A stretch of 64,000 nt of DNA. Origin: Azospirillum baldaniorum. Its GTDB lineage: Bacteria > Pseudomonadota > Alphaproteobacteria > Azospirillales > Azospirillaceae. Shown piece by piece: positions 51,241-59,361 of the stretch. How positions within the stretch are numbered: the first letter of the stretch is position 1; the number at the start of each line of letters is the position of its first letter. The position numbers were made by a program, and so were the translations under genes. A model generated the notes under the pieces. That model was not told where the DNA came from, searched no databases, and was given only the letters and a program-made list of their open reading frames with translations. Location: positions 541,501 through 605,500 of the forward strand of contig NZ_CP022254.1 in NCBI RefSeq assembly GCF_003119195.2, read 5' to 3'.

Positions 51241-54132
51241 TCATGTCAGCCCCGCCTCCCCCTTTTCGATGGCGTGCAGGGCGGCGTGAAGCCGGTCCCG
51301 CAGCGCCGCCGCGTCCCCCTGCATGGAAGCGGCCCCCCCGCTCCCGCTTTCGACGGCCTGCGCCGTCCGCTCCAGCGCCCGCGCCGCGGCGCTCACCTCC
51401 GGAAAGCCATAGGTGCCGCCGCTGCCCTTCATGCGGTGGGCCGCGTCGACGACCCGCCGGGGCGGCGAGTCCGCATCGTCGAGAACCGCCAGCACGTCCC
51501 GGCAGGCCTGTGCGAAGCGGTCCATCAGCCGCGCCCGGTCGGCGGTCGACAGCCCGCCGGTGGCGGGTCCTGCGGTGAGCGCCCCCCCCTGAACCGCCAA
51601 AGGTGGAGCGGGCGCGCAGGAACCGGATGGCGCGTGGCGGGCGAGCGCGTCCTGGAGCGCGTCGGGGTCCACCGGCTTCGCCACCACCTCGTCCACGCCG
51701 GCCTCCAAATAGTCCGCCCGGTCTTCCGGCGAGCTGTTGGCGGTCACCGCGATCACCGGCACCAGCGCCCGCTCGGCGTCCGGCAACGCGCGGATGCGCC
51801 GCGTCACCTCCACCCCGTCGATGCCCGGCAGCCGCATGTCGAGCAGGACGACGTCCACAGCCCTGGTTGCCAGAACCGTCAGGGCCTCCTCCCCGCTCTC
51901 CACATAGACGGCGCGGTGGCCGCCGGGCGCCAGATACTCGCGAAGGATGGCCTGGTTCTCGGGCGCGTCCTCCACCACCAGGATGTCCAGGCTCCCCGGC
52001 ACCGGCATGGGAGCGGAGCGGCCCGGCGACGGATCGGCCACCGGCAACGGGCGGGTCGGCAGCGAGACCGTGAAAAGGGAGCCGCCGCCCGCCCGGCCTT
52101 CCAGGCAGACGTCGCCGCCCATCAGCCGGACAAGTCCGTTGACGATGGCGAGACCCAGGCCGGCGCCGTCACGGCGGTTGCCTTCCAGGCGGGTTCCTTC
52201 CAGGCGATGAAAGGGCTCGAAGATGATGGCCTGCGCCGCCCGCGGCACGCCGGGCCCGCTGTCCGCCACGGTCAGGCACAGAACGACCGTCCCGCCGGCC
52301 GCATCCGACGGCGCCGGCTTCGCGGTCAGCGACACCTCCACCCCGCCAGATTCGGTGAATTTCACGGCGTTGCTCAGCAGGTTCAGAACGATCTGGCGCA
52401 AGCGTAATGGATCGATCCAAAAACGCGCGGCCCCCAGCCCGCTGACCGTCAGGGACAGGGCGAGCCCCTTCTCCTCGGCGCCCGCGCGCATCAGCGCCAC
52501 GGCGTCCTCGACCAGCGCGACCACGTCGGTGGGCTGGGGGTGCAGTTCCATCCGGCCCGCCTCCAGCCGCGACAGATCGAGGATGGTGTCGAGCATGGAG
52601 ACGAGATGCCGACCCGCCCCGTCCGCGACCCGCAGCCGCTCGTCCATCTGGTCGGTCGGTCCCTCGCGGCGGATCACCCGCACCATGCCCAAGACGGCGT
52701 TCAGCGGGGTCCGGACCTCGTGGCTGAGGTTGGCGAGGAAGCGTTCCAGCGTCGCGGACTTGTCGGACAGGGCGCGGGTGCGCTCGGCGATCTGGCGCTC
52801 CAGTCCCTCGTTGAGGGCGGCCAGTTCCTGCGACAGCCGGCGTTCGTTGAGGAAGGCCGTTTCCACCCGCCGCCCCAGCACCAGCGCGTGGCTGAACAGG
52901 AACAGCAGCGCGCCGTAGGGAACGAGGTCGATGCTCTCGAAGAAATGCGCGTACATCAGCGCGTCGTGCACCACCGACCCCAGGAAGGCCAGCGCCCCCG
53001 CCCCCAGCAGGAGCGCGCCGGAATGGCGGCGCAGAGCGGCCACGGCGAGACGCCACGCGAAGTACAGGGCCGACAGCACCAGCAGCAGGCTCGCCACGTC
53101 GCGCATCCGGGTGAATTGCGCCGGCTCGGTCACGAGCACCAGGAACATGCCGGGCACGGCCACCGCCATCATGGCGCGCCCCACCCCGCGATGCAGGCAT
53201 CCGGGAAACAGCTCGCGCAGCAGGTGGAAGTAGATCGGGTAGAACATGTAGATCGGCAGATATTCCAGCCGATAGGCCCAGACCTCCGACACGCCGGGAA
53301 AGAAGACGCGCAGCAATTCGCTGGTGCAGATCAGCCGCATGGCGCAGGCGGCCAGCAGCATGACCAGGAACAGCGGGGCCGCCGACAGGCGCCGGCGCAG
53401 GAAGGCGCCGATGAACAGCGCCATCAGGGACAACGACATCAACGCCCCGGCGTTGGTCATCAGCTGCCGCTGCCACAACCGCGACAGCCCGCCGTTGGCG
53501 TCGAGATAGATCGTGCGCCCGATCCCGCCCTCGAAATGGAAGTGGTTGGACACCTCCACCGCCAGTTCGATCACCCGCTGTCCGCCATGCAGCGTGACGA
53601 AGCGCGAGACGGAGGAGGACTGCTCCTGCGCGGCGGCCAGGGCCGGAACGCCGGCGGCGGCGACCGAGCGGCCGTCGACCCACACCCGCATGGCGGAATT
53701 GACCGGCGGCATCTTCAGCGTCAGCGGCGGCATGCCGGGCGGCAACAGGATCTTCAGGCGGAAGGTGGCGGCGCCAAACCCGTCCATCTTCCGACCGCCC
53801 GGGCGCTCGGCGCCGTTCCAGATCGCCGGCAGGGCGAAGGGGGTCCAGAGCGCCCCATCCGGCTCCGGCAAGGGATTCAGGGTTTCCTCGCCGGCCAGAC
53901 GGTCCCAGGACACCAGCCATTCGCCGTCCAGCGACACCGGCCCGTCGAGGTCGGCGTACCAGCCGCGCAGGTCGAGCACGCCGCGTTCCGCCTGCGGCAG
54001 GGCGGTGGCCAGGGCCGGAACGCTGCCCGGAGCGGTGCAAAGAAAAGCGAGGAGCAGAACCGCGCCCAGCCGTCGGGCGGCACAAGCAAAAATGGCGGTT
54101 ACGGACGGCATGACGGCAGGCGGCAGTGGCAC
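51241..54132 (-). CDS. Hybrid sensor histidine kinase, 7TMR-DISM type, with receiver and HPt domains
   Basis: The protein has 963 residues from a GTG at 54132 (GAAGGA upstream); ATG at 54111 is the alternative. The order is: signal/TM at about 20-42; extracellular jelly-roll 7TMR-DISMED-like domain about 50-215; seven membrane segments about 225-422; coiled coil; HisKA with His471 (LSHEVRTPLNA); HATPase with N-box NLLSNAVKFTE at 584-594 and G-box DGAGLGLAIV; receiver with Asp765 (LLDMRLPG); HPt with His899 (AAHRMKGSGG). All phosphorelay residues are present. The DISM domain suggests carbohydrate-like ligand sensing. Confidence 0.94.
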   Translation of the reverse strand: MPLPPAVMPSVTAIFACAARRLGAVLLLAFLCTAPGSVPALATALPQAERGVLDLRGWYADLDGPVSLDGEWLVSWDRLAGEETLNPLPEPDGALWTPFALPAIWNGAERPGGRKMDGFGAATFRLKILLPPGMPPLTLKMPPVNSAMRVWVDGRSVAAAGVPALAAAQEQSSSVSRFVTLHGGQRVIELAVEVSNHFHFEGGIGRTIYLDANGGLSRLWQRQLMTNAGALMSLSLMALFIGAFLRRRLSAAPLFLVMLLAACAMRLICTSELLRVFFPGVSEVWAYRLEYLPIYMFYPIYFHLLRELFPGCLHRGVGRAMMAVAVPGMFLVLVTEPAQFTRMRDVASLLLVLSALYFAWRLAVAALRRHSGALLLGAGALAFLGSVVHDALMYAHFFESIDLVPYGALLFLFSHALVLGRRVETAFLNERRLSQELAALNEGLERQIAERTRALSDKSATLERFLANLSHEVRTPLNAVLGMVRVIRREGPTDQMDERLRVADGAGRHLVSMLDTILDLSRLEAGRMELHPQPTDVVALVEDAVALMRAGAEEKGLALSLTVSGLGAARFWIDPLRLRQIVLNLLSNAVKFTESGGVEVSLTAKPAPSDAAGGTVVLCLTVADSGPGVPRAAQAIIFEPFHRLEGTRLEGNRRDGAGLGLAIVNGLVRLMGGDVCLEGRAGGGSLFTVSLPTRPLPVADPSPGRSAPMPVPGSLDILVVEDAPENQAILREYLAPGGHRAVYVESGEEALTVLATRAVDVVLLDMRLPGIDGVEVTRRIRALPDAERALVPVIAVTANSSPEDRADYLEAGVDEVVAKPVDPDALQDALARHAPSGSCAPAPPLAVQGGALTAGPATGGLSTADRARLMDRFAQACRDVLAVLDDADSPPRRVVDAAHRMKGSGGTYGFPEVSAAARALERTAQAVESGSGGAASMQGDAAALRDRLHAALHAIEKGEAGLT

Positions 54133-54566
54133 CGGGGCACAGTTCCTTCGACAGGCGCATGGTACAGGCCGCGGCCCGACCCGCAGGTCGAATGGCGCCC
54201 AGCCAATCCCATCATGAGAGGTATCGCAAAACGGCCGTTGCTGAAATACCGATGCACCCAGGCATTTAAAGCCGAAACCCCATGAAACCGAAACCGGCCA
54301 CGCTGCGAAGTATAATCGGCCATCGGCGCAACAACGACTCAGAAATTCGCAACAAGCTTCATCAATCGTAAATCCTATAGAAAATGTGGCTTTAACCTCT
54401 CAATCGAGGATATAGCCCATACTTGGCGCAGACCACCGAACGTGGCGATTTCAACAGAGATCGCTAATAGGCAGAGCGCCCGGAACCGCCCGATCACAGG
54501 CGAATTTCCGGACGCTTCCAACCCTTGCAGCCGATGGCACCCGATGGGCCGTGGCGCTGAACGCGG
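54133..54566. other. 434-bp intergenic region upstream of the hybrid kinase
   Basis: No ORF was accepted. The core (about 54230-54440) is A+T-rich for this genome and must contain the kinase promoter. An inverted repeat, GCGCCCGGAA (54476-54485) with TTCCGGACGC (54506-54515, one mismatch), lies 50 nt past the stop of the helical-protein gene and may end its transcript. No T-tract follows. Confidence 0.5.
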
Positions 54567-55328
54567 TCAGGCCATCGCCTTCATCTGCTTGTCCATGCGG
54601 GCGAGCACGGCCATCACCTCCTTGCAGCGGCTCTTCACGTCCTCGTCGGTCTCCGGGATGCCATCCTGGGAGGAGATGTTGCGCCAATCCTTCAGGAAAG
54701 CCTTGAGTTCCGGCATCTTCGGCAGCTGGGTGCCGACGCCGCGGATGTCCTCCTTCCACAGGTCCTGGTAATCGCTCACCGTCTTCGCCGTCTTCAGCTT
54801 CTTCGCCAGGGACAGCATGTATTTTTCGAGAATCTCCCGCCCCTTGGCGCGCACCTTGTCGGCCTTCTCGATGGCGTCCTTCATGCCCTCGTAGTCATCG
54901 ACGATCTTGTCGCCGAGCGAGGACTGGTTGAAGGCGACGAAGAGCTGATCGGCGGTCTTGGCCACCTTCTCCGCGTGGGCGGCGGAGTCCTTCGGGATCA
55001 GCTTGTTCGACTTGAACCTCTTCGCCGTCGCCTCGGCCAGATCGCGGAGCTTCTGGAGCTGGGTGCGCAGCGGCTCGACCGAGCGCTTGTACTCCGCCCG
55101 CGCCTCGTCCAGCAGCGAGTCGAGATCGTCCAGCGTGGCGTTGCTGGGGGCGTTCACCGACACGCTCAGCTTCTTCCAGTCGATGGCGCCGTGCGCCTTG
55201 TCCACCGCCTTCATCGCGTCGCCGACGCCGGTCTTGCCGGCGATCTTGGCGATGGCGCCCTTCTTCTTGTCCCAGTCCTTCTGGGTCAGGATGTCCGGGA
55301 TGTCGATGCGCTTCAGGGGACCACCCAT
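54567..55328 (-). CDS. Lys/Ala-rich helical protein of unknown function, related to its upstream neighbour
   Basis: The protein has 253 residues from the ATG at 55328, with GGAGGAG upstream. It is almost entirely predicted helix, rich in Lys, Ala and Asp, with probable coiled coils at about 65-110 and 150-185, and no signal peptide or membrane segment. The segment AKTVSDYQDLW then TQLPKMPELKAFL parallels AKPTPDTYNELF then TQLAAAKALDGL in the next gene upstream, so I infer diverged tandem duplicates. 148 nt separate the two. Function unknown. Confidence 0.65.
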   Translation of the reverse strand: MGGPLKRIDIPDILTQKDWDKKKGAIAKIAGKTGVGDAMKAVDKAHGAIDWKKLSVSVNAPSNATLDDLDSLLDEARAEYKRSVEPLRTQLQKLRDLAEATAKRFKSNKLIPKDSAAHAEKVAKTADQLFVAFNQSSLGDKIVDDYEGMKDAIEKADKVRAKGREILEKYMLSLAKKLKTAKTVSDYQDLWKEDIRGVGTQLPKMPELKAFLKDWRNISSQDGIPETDEDVKSRCKEVMAVLARMDKQMKAMA

Positions 55329-55476
55329 GTCTCATCTCCTCCGCTTAACCAAACATTCACCCTATCGGTCCGCATGGTAGGAGGCGGGCGCGCCCCTCGG
55401 AATCGGCGATTGCTCCTCTCCCACCACTACCGGAACCGAATGGGTCCAAAACGGCGGCTTCGCTCCCCGCCTCGTT

Positions 55477-56250
55477 TCAGCGGCCGCTCACCAGCTGCAC
55501 CACGCCCTTGCAGACGGTGGCGAACTCCTTGATGAGGTCGGTGATCTGGCGGGCGGTGTAGTCGGGCGGCACGCGCATCGGCGGCCCGTCGCCTCCCGAC
55601 CCGGCCCATGGGGCGAGCTTGCGGCGGTAGAAGTCCGGATCGGCGCGCAGCCCGTCCAGCGCCTTCGCCGCGGCGAGCTGGGTGGCGAGATCGCGGGCCA
55701 GCGCCGGGAACAGCTCGTTGTAGGTGTCCGGCGTTGGCTTGGCGCGCACCTTGGCGACCCCGGCGGCGGCCCGGGCCAGCGCGCCGTTTATGTTCGCCTC
55801 CCACCGCTTCTGCGCGCGCTCCGACGAGGCGGCGTCCTTCTCGGCCTGGGCGGCCTGCGCTTTGAAGCGGTCGGCATCCGCGCCGATGTCCGCCTCCAAC
55901 TCGGCGAGGTCCTTGGCGAGCGCCTTCATCGCCCGCTCGCAGGCCGCCGCCGCGGCCTTGTCGCCACGGCTCGCCGTATCCTCGTCCAGGGCCTTGTCGA
56001 GCGCAGCCAGATAGGCCTTGCGCGCCTTCGCGGCGTCCTTCCCGGCGGCAACGAGATCCTTCGCGGCCTCGTCACCGGCGGTGGCGGCGCGGTGGACGGA
56101 GTCGCCGGCTTTCAGCGCCTTGACCAGCGCGACATCGCCGTTCAGCGCGGCGGCGACCGCCTTGGCGTCCTTCGGCCGATGCTTCGCCGTTGCAGCCTCG
56201 AAGCGCTTGCGGGCCGCGGCCCAGCGCTGCTCGTAAGGGACATGCGCCAT
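55477..56250 (-). CDS. Ala/Lys-rich helical protein of unknown function at the end of the ATP-grasp operon
   Basis: In this 257-residue protein, residues about 20-165 are a long Ala/Lys/Asp-rich helical region with coiled-coil character. The C-terminal part (about 175-257) contains FYRRKLAPWAGS and YTARQITDLIKEFATVCKG. There is no signal peptide. It starts 21 nt after the ATP-grasp stop, so it is probably co-transcribed. It resembles the downstream gene 54567-55328. No family is recognised. Confidence 0.68.
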   Translation of the reverse strand: MAHVPYEQRWAAARKRFEAATAKHRPKDAKAVAAALNGDVALVKALKAGDSVHRAATAGDEAAKDLVAAGKDAAKARKAYLAALDKALDEDTASRGDKAAAAACERAMKALAKDLAELEADIGADADRFKAQAAQAEKDAASSERAQKRWEANINGALARAAAGVAKVRAKPTPDTYNELFPALARDLATQLAAAKALDGLRADPDFYRRKLAPWAGSGGDGPPMRVPPDYTARQITDLIKEFATVCKGVVQLVSGR

Positions 56251-56271
56251 CGCCGCCCGCCCGCTCCGACG

Positions 56272-57525
56272 CTACGCGACGGTCGGCTGGAGGCGATCCT
56301 CCAGGGAGCGGATGGCGGCCCAGTCGCGCTCGAAGACGGCGCGGTCCGGATGCGCCAAGTAGATTTTCGCCAGCACCTGCGTCAGATCGAGCGTCGGCAC
56401 CACCTCGTCCCCAACCCGTGGCACGAGGCCATAGCCGCGCACACTGGCCATCCCGTCCAGAATGGAGAGGTCCGGCAACGCCTCCACCCGGCCCGACACC
56501 AGCATCGGCAGATAGAGGACCATCGCGTCGGCCTGGAACCGGTAATGGCCGTCGAGCAGCGGCCCGACCGCCGCCGCCCCGTCGAAGGCATCGACCAGCA
56601 GATCGACCTGATCGTGCCCGGTGCCCGCCGCGATGCCGGTGGTGGAGCCGGCCGGCCCCATGGCACGCGCCGCGATTTCCACCAGCGCCGGCCCGCGGGC
56701 GGTCATCCGCACCTCGGCATGGCCGGCGCCGTCGGTGATCTCCAGCGCGTCGAGGACCCGGCGGATGTAGGCCATCAGCGCCTGCGCCACCGGCTCCTCC
56801 GGCGGCAGCAGACGGTAATAGTCGTAGACGAAGGGCGACCCGTTCAGCGCCCGCTTGGCCGACAGCAGCACGTCGCAGACATAGTGGCGCCCGCCGCGGC
56901 TGACCGTGTTGACGACGTATTCGAGCCCGTCGAGATAGGTCTGCACCAGCACCCGCTCGTTGGCCGAGCCGCAGAAGTCGCGGCTGCCCAGGATGGCGTC
57001 GACGGCGGCGCGGAGCTGCGCGGGGGTGTCGCAGAAATAGACATGGTCGGTGGAGGCGCTGGCCATCGGCTTCGCCACCACGGGCCAGCCCGCCTGCGCC
57101 GCCCACTCAACCGCCTCCGCGGCGCCGGTCGCCATGGTCTGGCGGGCGGTCAGCAGGCCGGCGGCGGCCAGCCGCTCGATCATCATGAACTTGTTGCGGC
57201 GCGCGGCGGTCAGCTTCGGGCTGTTGCCCGGCGTGCCAAGGACGGCGCCCAGCGCGTCGGTCAGTTCCACCGCGGACTCGTTGCCCGGCAGGATGAAGGC
57301 CGGGGCCAGCGGGCGCAGCGTCCTCGCCAGCGCGTCGAGGTCGCCGTCGTGGAGGATGTGCGCCGCGAAGTCGTCGGGCTGGTAGCTGCGCAGCAGCGAC
57401 GGGGCGAGGTCGGGGCGGCTCTGCACCGCGACCACCTCGTAGCCCCGCGCGCGCAGGCGCGGCGCCAGAAGGATGCCGGTGGAATAGGGGTCGATGACGA
57501 CCGCCGTCTTGAGCGGAGGGCTCAT
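56272..57525 (-). CDS. ATP-grasp domain carboxylate-amine ligase-like protein
   Basis: In this 417-residue protein, an N-terminal pre-ATP-grasp Rossmann-like domain (AVVIDPYSTGILLAPRLRARG) spans about 1-110. The ATP-grasp fold follows, with PVVAKPMASASTDHVYFC near residue 150, and AEVRMTARGPALVEIAARAMG near residue 270 holding the Mg2+-binding acidic residues. It resembles BacD-type L-amino-acid ligases and other peptide or amide-forming enzymes. It overlaps the GNAT gene by ATGA and probably joins an amino acid or acid to an amine; substrates unknown. Confidence 0.85.
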   Translation of the reverse strand: MSPPLKTAVVIDPYSTGILLAPRLRARGYEVVAVQSRPDLAPSLLRSYQPDDFAAHILHDGDLDALARTLRPLAPAFILPGNESAVELTDALGAVLGTPGNSPKLTAARRNKFMMIERLAAAGLLTARQTMATGAAEAVEWAAQAGWPVVAKPMASASTDHVYFCDTPAQLRAAVDAILGSRDFCGSANERVLVQTYLDGLEYVVNTVSRGGRHYVCDVLLSAKRALNGSPFVYDYYRLLPPEEPVAQALMAYIRRVLDALEITDGAGHAEVRMTARGPALVEIAARAMGPAGSTTGIAAGTGHDQVDLLVDAFDGAAAVGPLLDGHYRFQADAMVLYLPMLVSGRVEALPDLSILDGMASVRGYGLVPRVGDEVVPTLDLTQVLAKIYLAHPDRAVFERDWAAIRSLEDRLQPTVA

Positions 57526-58307
57526 GACGTGACCTCCAGCGCGGTGTCCCGCGGCAGCGGTTGGGGAGCCTCCTGCGGGCGCGCGTAGGTGACCAGAGGC
57601 ACGGGACCGTCCAACTCCACCGACCGCCCGACCCAGCCGGCCTCGATCACTGCCCTTTGCTCGTCCAACTCCGGCACGGCGAAGACGCGCTCGCTGCCCG
57701 GCACCCAGGTGGGCGGCGCCGCGCCCAGATCACGGTGCAGCAGGTAGCGCAGCCGGCCGCTGGCGTGCATGACCAGCACCCGCCGCACCAGGAAGCCGCC
57801 GGCCAGCAGGTTCGACAGGCTGCGCGGGTTGGACAGGGCGACACGCGAGAACAGGTGCGGGCGCCCAGCCCCCAGCGCGTGGAGCGTGCGCAGCGTCACC
57901 AGCAGCCGTTGCAGCCCGTTGCCGCGGAAGTCCGGATGGACCATGCAGCTCGCCATGTGGGCGGTGGCGGTCACGGCGGGACGGGCGTGCGGCAGGTCGT
58001 CCACGAAGGCTGGCATGCCCGGCTGCGGCAGGCCCAGGATGGCGCAGCCGATCAGCCGCCCCTCGGCCTCCAGCCCCAGCGTCACGCCGCGCTCGCCCAG
58101 ATGCAGCCCGGCGAACTCCGGCGTTTCGGGGAAATAGGCATCGATGTCCGGCAGCTGCCCGAAGATGTAGCCGCGGAACGCCTCCAGCGCCGGCAGGTCG
58201 GCGGGGCCGAGGAAGCGGATGCGGTAGGGAACGCAGACCGGCTCGCCGCGCCGGACGCGCAGCATGCCCGTGTGGACCGTCTGTTCGGGGGATAAGAGGA
58301 CCGTCAT
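57522..58307 (-). CDS. GNAT family N-acetyltransferase
   Basis: The 261-residue protein has the acetyl-CoA-binding motif CMVHPDFRGNGLQRLLVTLR near residue 127 and further GNAT-like text (RIRFLGPADLPALEAF, LSNLLAGGFLVRRVLVMH). It lies 1 nt after the binding-protein stop and overlaps the ATP-grasp gene by ATGA. It probably acylates the same small molecule that the ATP-grasp enzyme conjugates. It is longer than a minimal GNAT (about 150), with an extra C-terminal region. Confidence 0.87.
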   Translation of the reverse strand: MTVLLSPEQTVHTGMLRVRRGEPVCVPYRIRFLGPADLPALEAFRGYIFGQLPDIDAYFPETPEFAGLHLGERGVTLGLEAEGRLIGCAILGLPQPGMPAFVDDLPHARPAVTATAHMASCMVHPDFRGNGLQRLLVTLRTLHALGAGRPHLFSRVALSNPRSLSNLLAGGFLVRRVLVMHASGRLRYLLHRDLGAAPPTWVPGSERVFAVPELDEQRAVIEAGWVGRSVELDGPVPLVTYARPQEAPQPLPRDTALEVTS

Positions 58308-58308
58308 G

Positions 58309-59361
58309 TCAGGCGTCCTGGACGATTTCGGCGATGTTGAGCAGGCGCATCGGCGGGTAGAGGTCCAGTTGCTTGGCCGCCCCGATGCGCAGCAGCAGGG
58401 AGAAGCGGTTCAGCGTCTCCACCGGAATGCCGTCGGCGGGCTTGGCCCCGGTCAGGATCTCCACCGCCTTCAGCCCGGCGAAGCGCCCGACGTTGACGGC
58501 CGGGCTGACCAGCCCCATCAGCAGGTTGGCCCGGCGGATCGGGAGTTCGGTGGAGCAGAAGGTGGCCAGCCGGTGGGCCAGCGCCTGCTCCGCCACCACC
58601 GCGTTGTTGTTGGAGGCGACCAGCGTGTCCGGCCCGATGTAGACCAGCTCCGATCCGGCGCGCGCCGCGTCGGCGATCAGGTCGGGGATGGCGGCGGCGA
58701 CCGGCGCGCCGGAGGCGTCGCGCGGCAGCGCGGCGTCGTGGATCTCCACCCCCTGGCGGGCGGCCTCCTCCTTCAGATCGCGCACGGCGACGACCATGTT
58801 GTCCTCGGCCGGGTTGTAGACCGCGGCGATCTTCTTCCAGCGCCGGTAGGACAGCATCGTCTTCATCTGCACCGCGACCGGAGCGATGTGCCGCGTGCCG
58901 GTGACCGCCCGCCCCGGACGGTCGAGCGCGCGCACCACCCGCGAGGCCACCGGGTCGGTGACCGAGGTGAAGACCACCGGCACGTCGGTCAGGAAGCGCG
59001 ACGGGTCCGGATCGTCGTAGCGCCCGACCGTTCCCAACGTCAGCGGGGTGAAGACCGTCACCACCAGATCGGGCTTGGACGCCCGGATCTCCGGCAGCAG
59101 CGCCGGCATGGCGGAGGCCTGCGGCACCTCGCGCACCTCCACCGTGGCGGACAGGCCGCTCGACGCGATGAAGTCGCGCAGGCCCAGCACGTCGCCCACA
59201 TCCTTGCGCGGGGTCAGCACGACGATGCGCGCCGGCTTGGCGGCGGTGAAGGTCCTGGCCGTCGGACCGAAGGATGGCTGCGCAAGGGCCGGGACGCCGC
59301 CCGCGGCCAGCGCTCCGGCGGTGAGGGCTCCCGTCAGGACGGTGCGGCGGGACAGGCTCAT
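58309..59361 (-). CDS. Periplasmic binding protein of the ABC_sub_bind (TrpX-like) family, orphan
   Basis: The protein has 350 residues from the ATG at 59361, overlapping the MFS stop by ATGA. A twin-arginine-like signal SRRTVLTGALTAGALAAGG lies at residues 4-22 and cleavage is near PALAQ. The mature core VVFTSVTDPVASRVV and YIGPDTLVASNNNAVVAEQAL fit ABC_sub_bind (PF04392-type) proteins. These normally serve a permease plus ATPase, but none is in this operon. The adjacent sensor-MFS fusion is the only membrane partner, so a ligand-presenting role is inferred. Confidence 0.87.
   Translation of the reverse strand: MSLSRRTVLTGALTAGALAAGGVPALAQPSFGPTARTFTAAKPARIVVLTPRKDVGDVLGLRDFIASSGLSATVEVREVPQASAMPALLPEIRASKPDLVVTVFTPLTLGTVGRYDDPDPSRFLTDVPVVFTSVTDPVASRVVRALDRPGRAVTGTRHIAPVAVQMKTMLSYRRWKKIAAVYNPAEDNMVVAVRDLKEEAARQGVEIHDAALPRDASGAPVAAAIPDLIADAARAGSELVYIGPDTLVASNNNAVVAEQALAHRLATFCSTELPIRRANLLMGLVSPAVNVGRFAGLKAVEILTGAKPADGIPVETLNRFSLLLRIGAAKQLDLYPPMRLLNIAEIVQDA

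Noticed and set aside
52405..52420. TGGATCGATCCA inside the hybrid kinase gene, matching the centre of the 18605 palindrome
   Set aside because: It lies deep in coding sequence, covers only 12 of 18 bp and has no promoter context; probably chance.
51241..54132. Possible frameshift or loss of function in the hybrid kinase because of its GTG start and unusual length
   Set aside because: All phosphorelay residues (His471, Asp765, His899) and the ATPase boxes are intact in one continuous frame.
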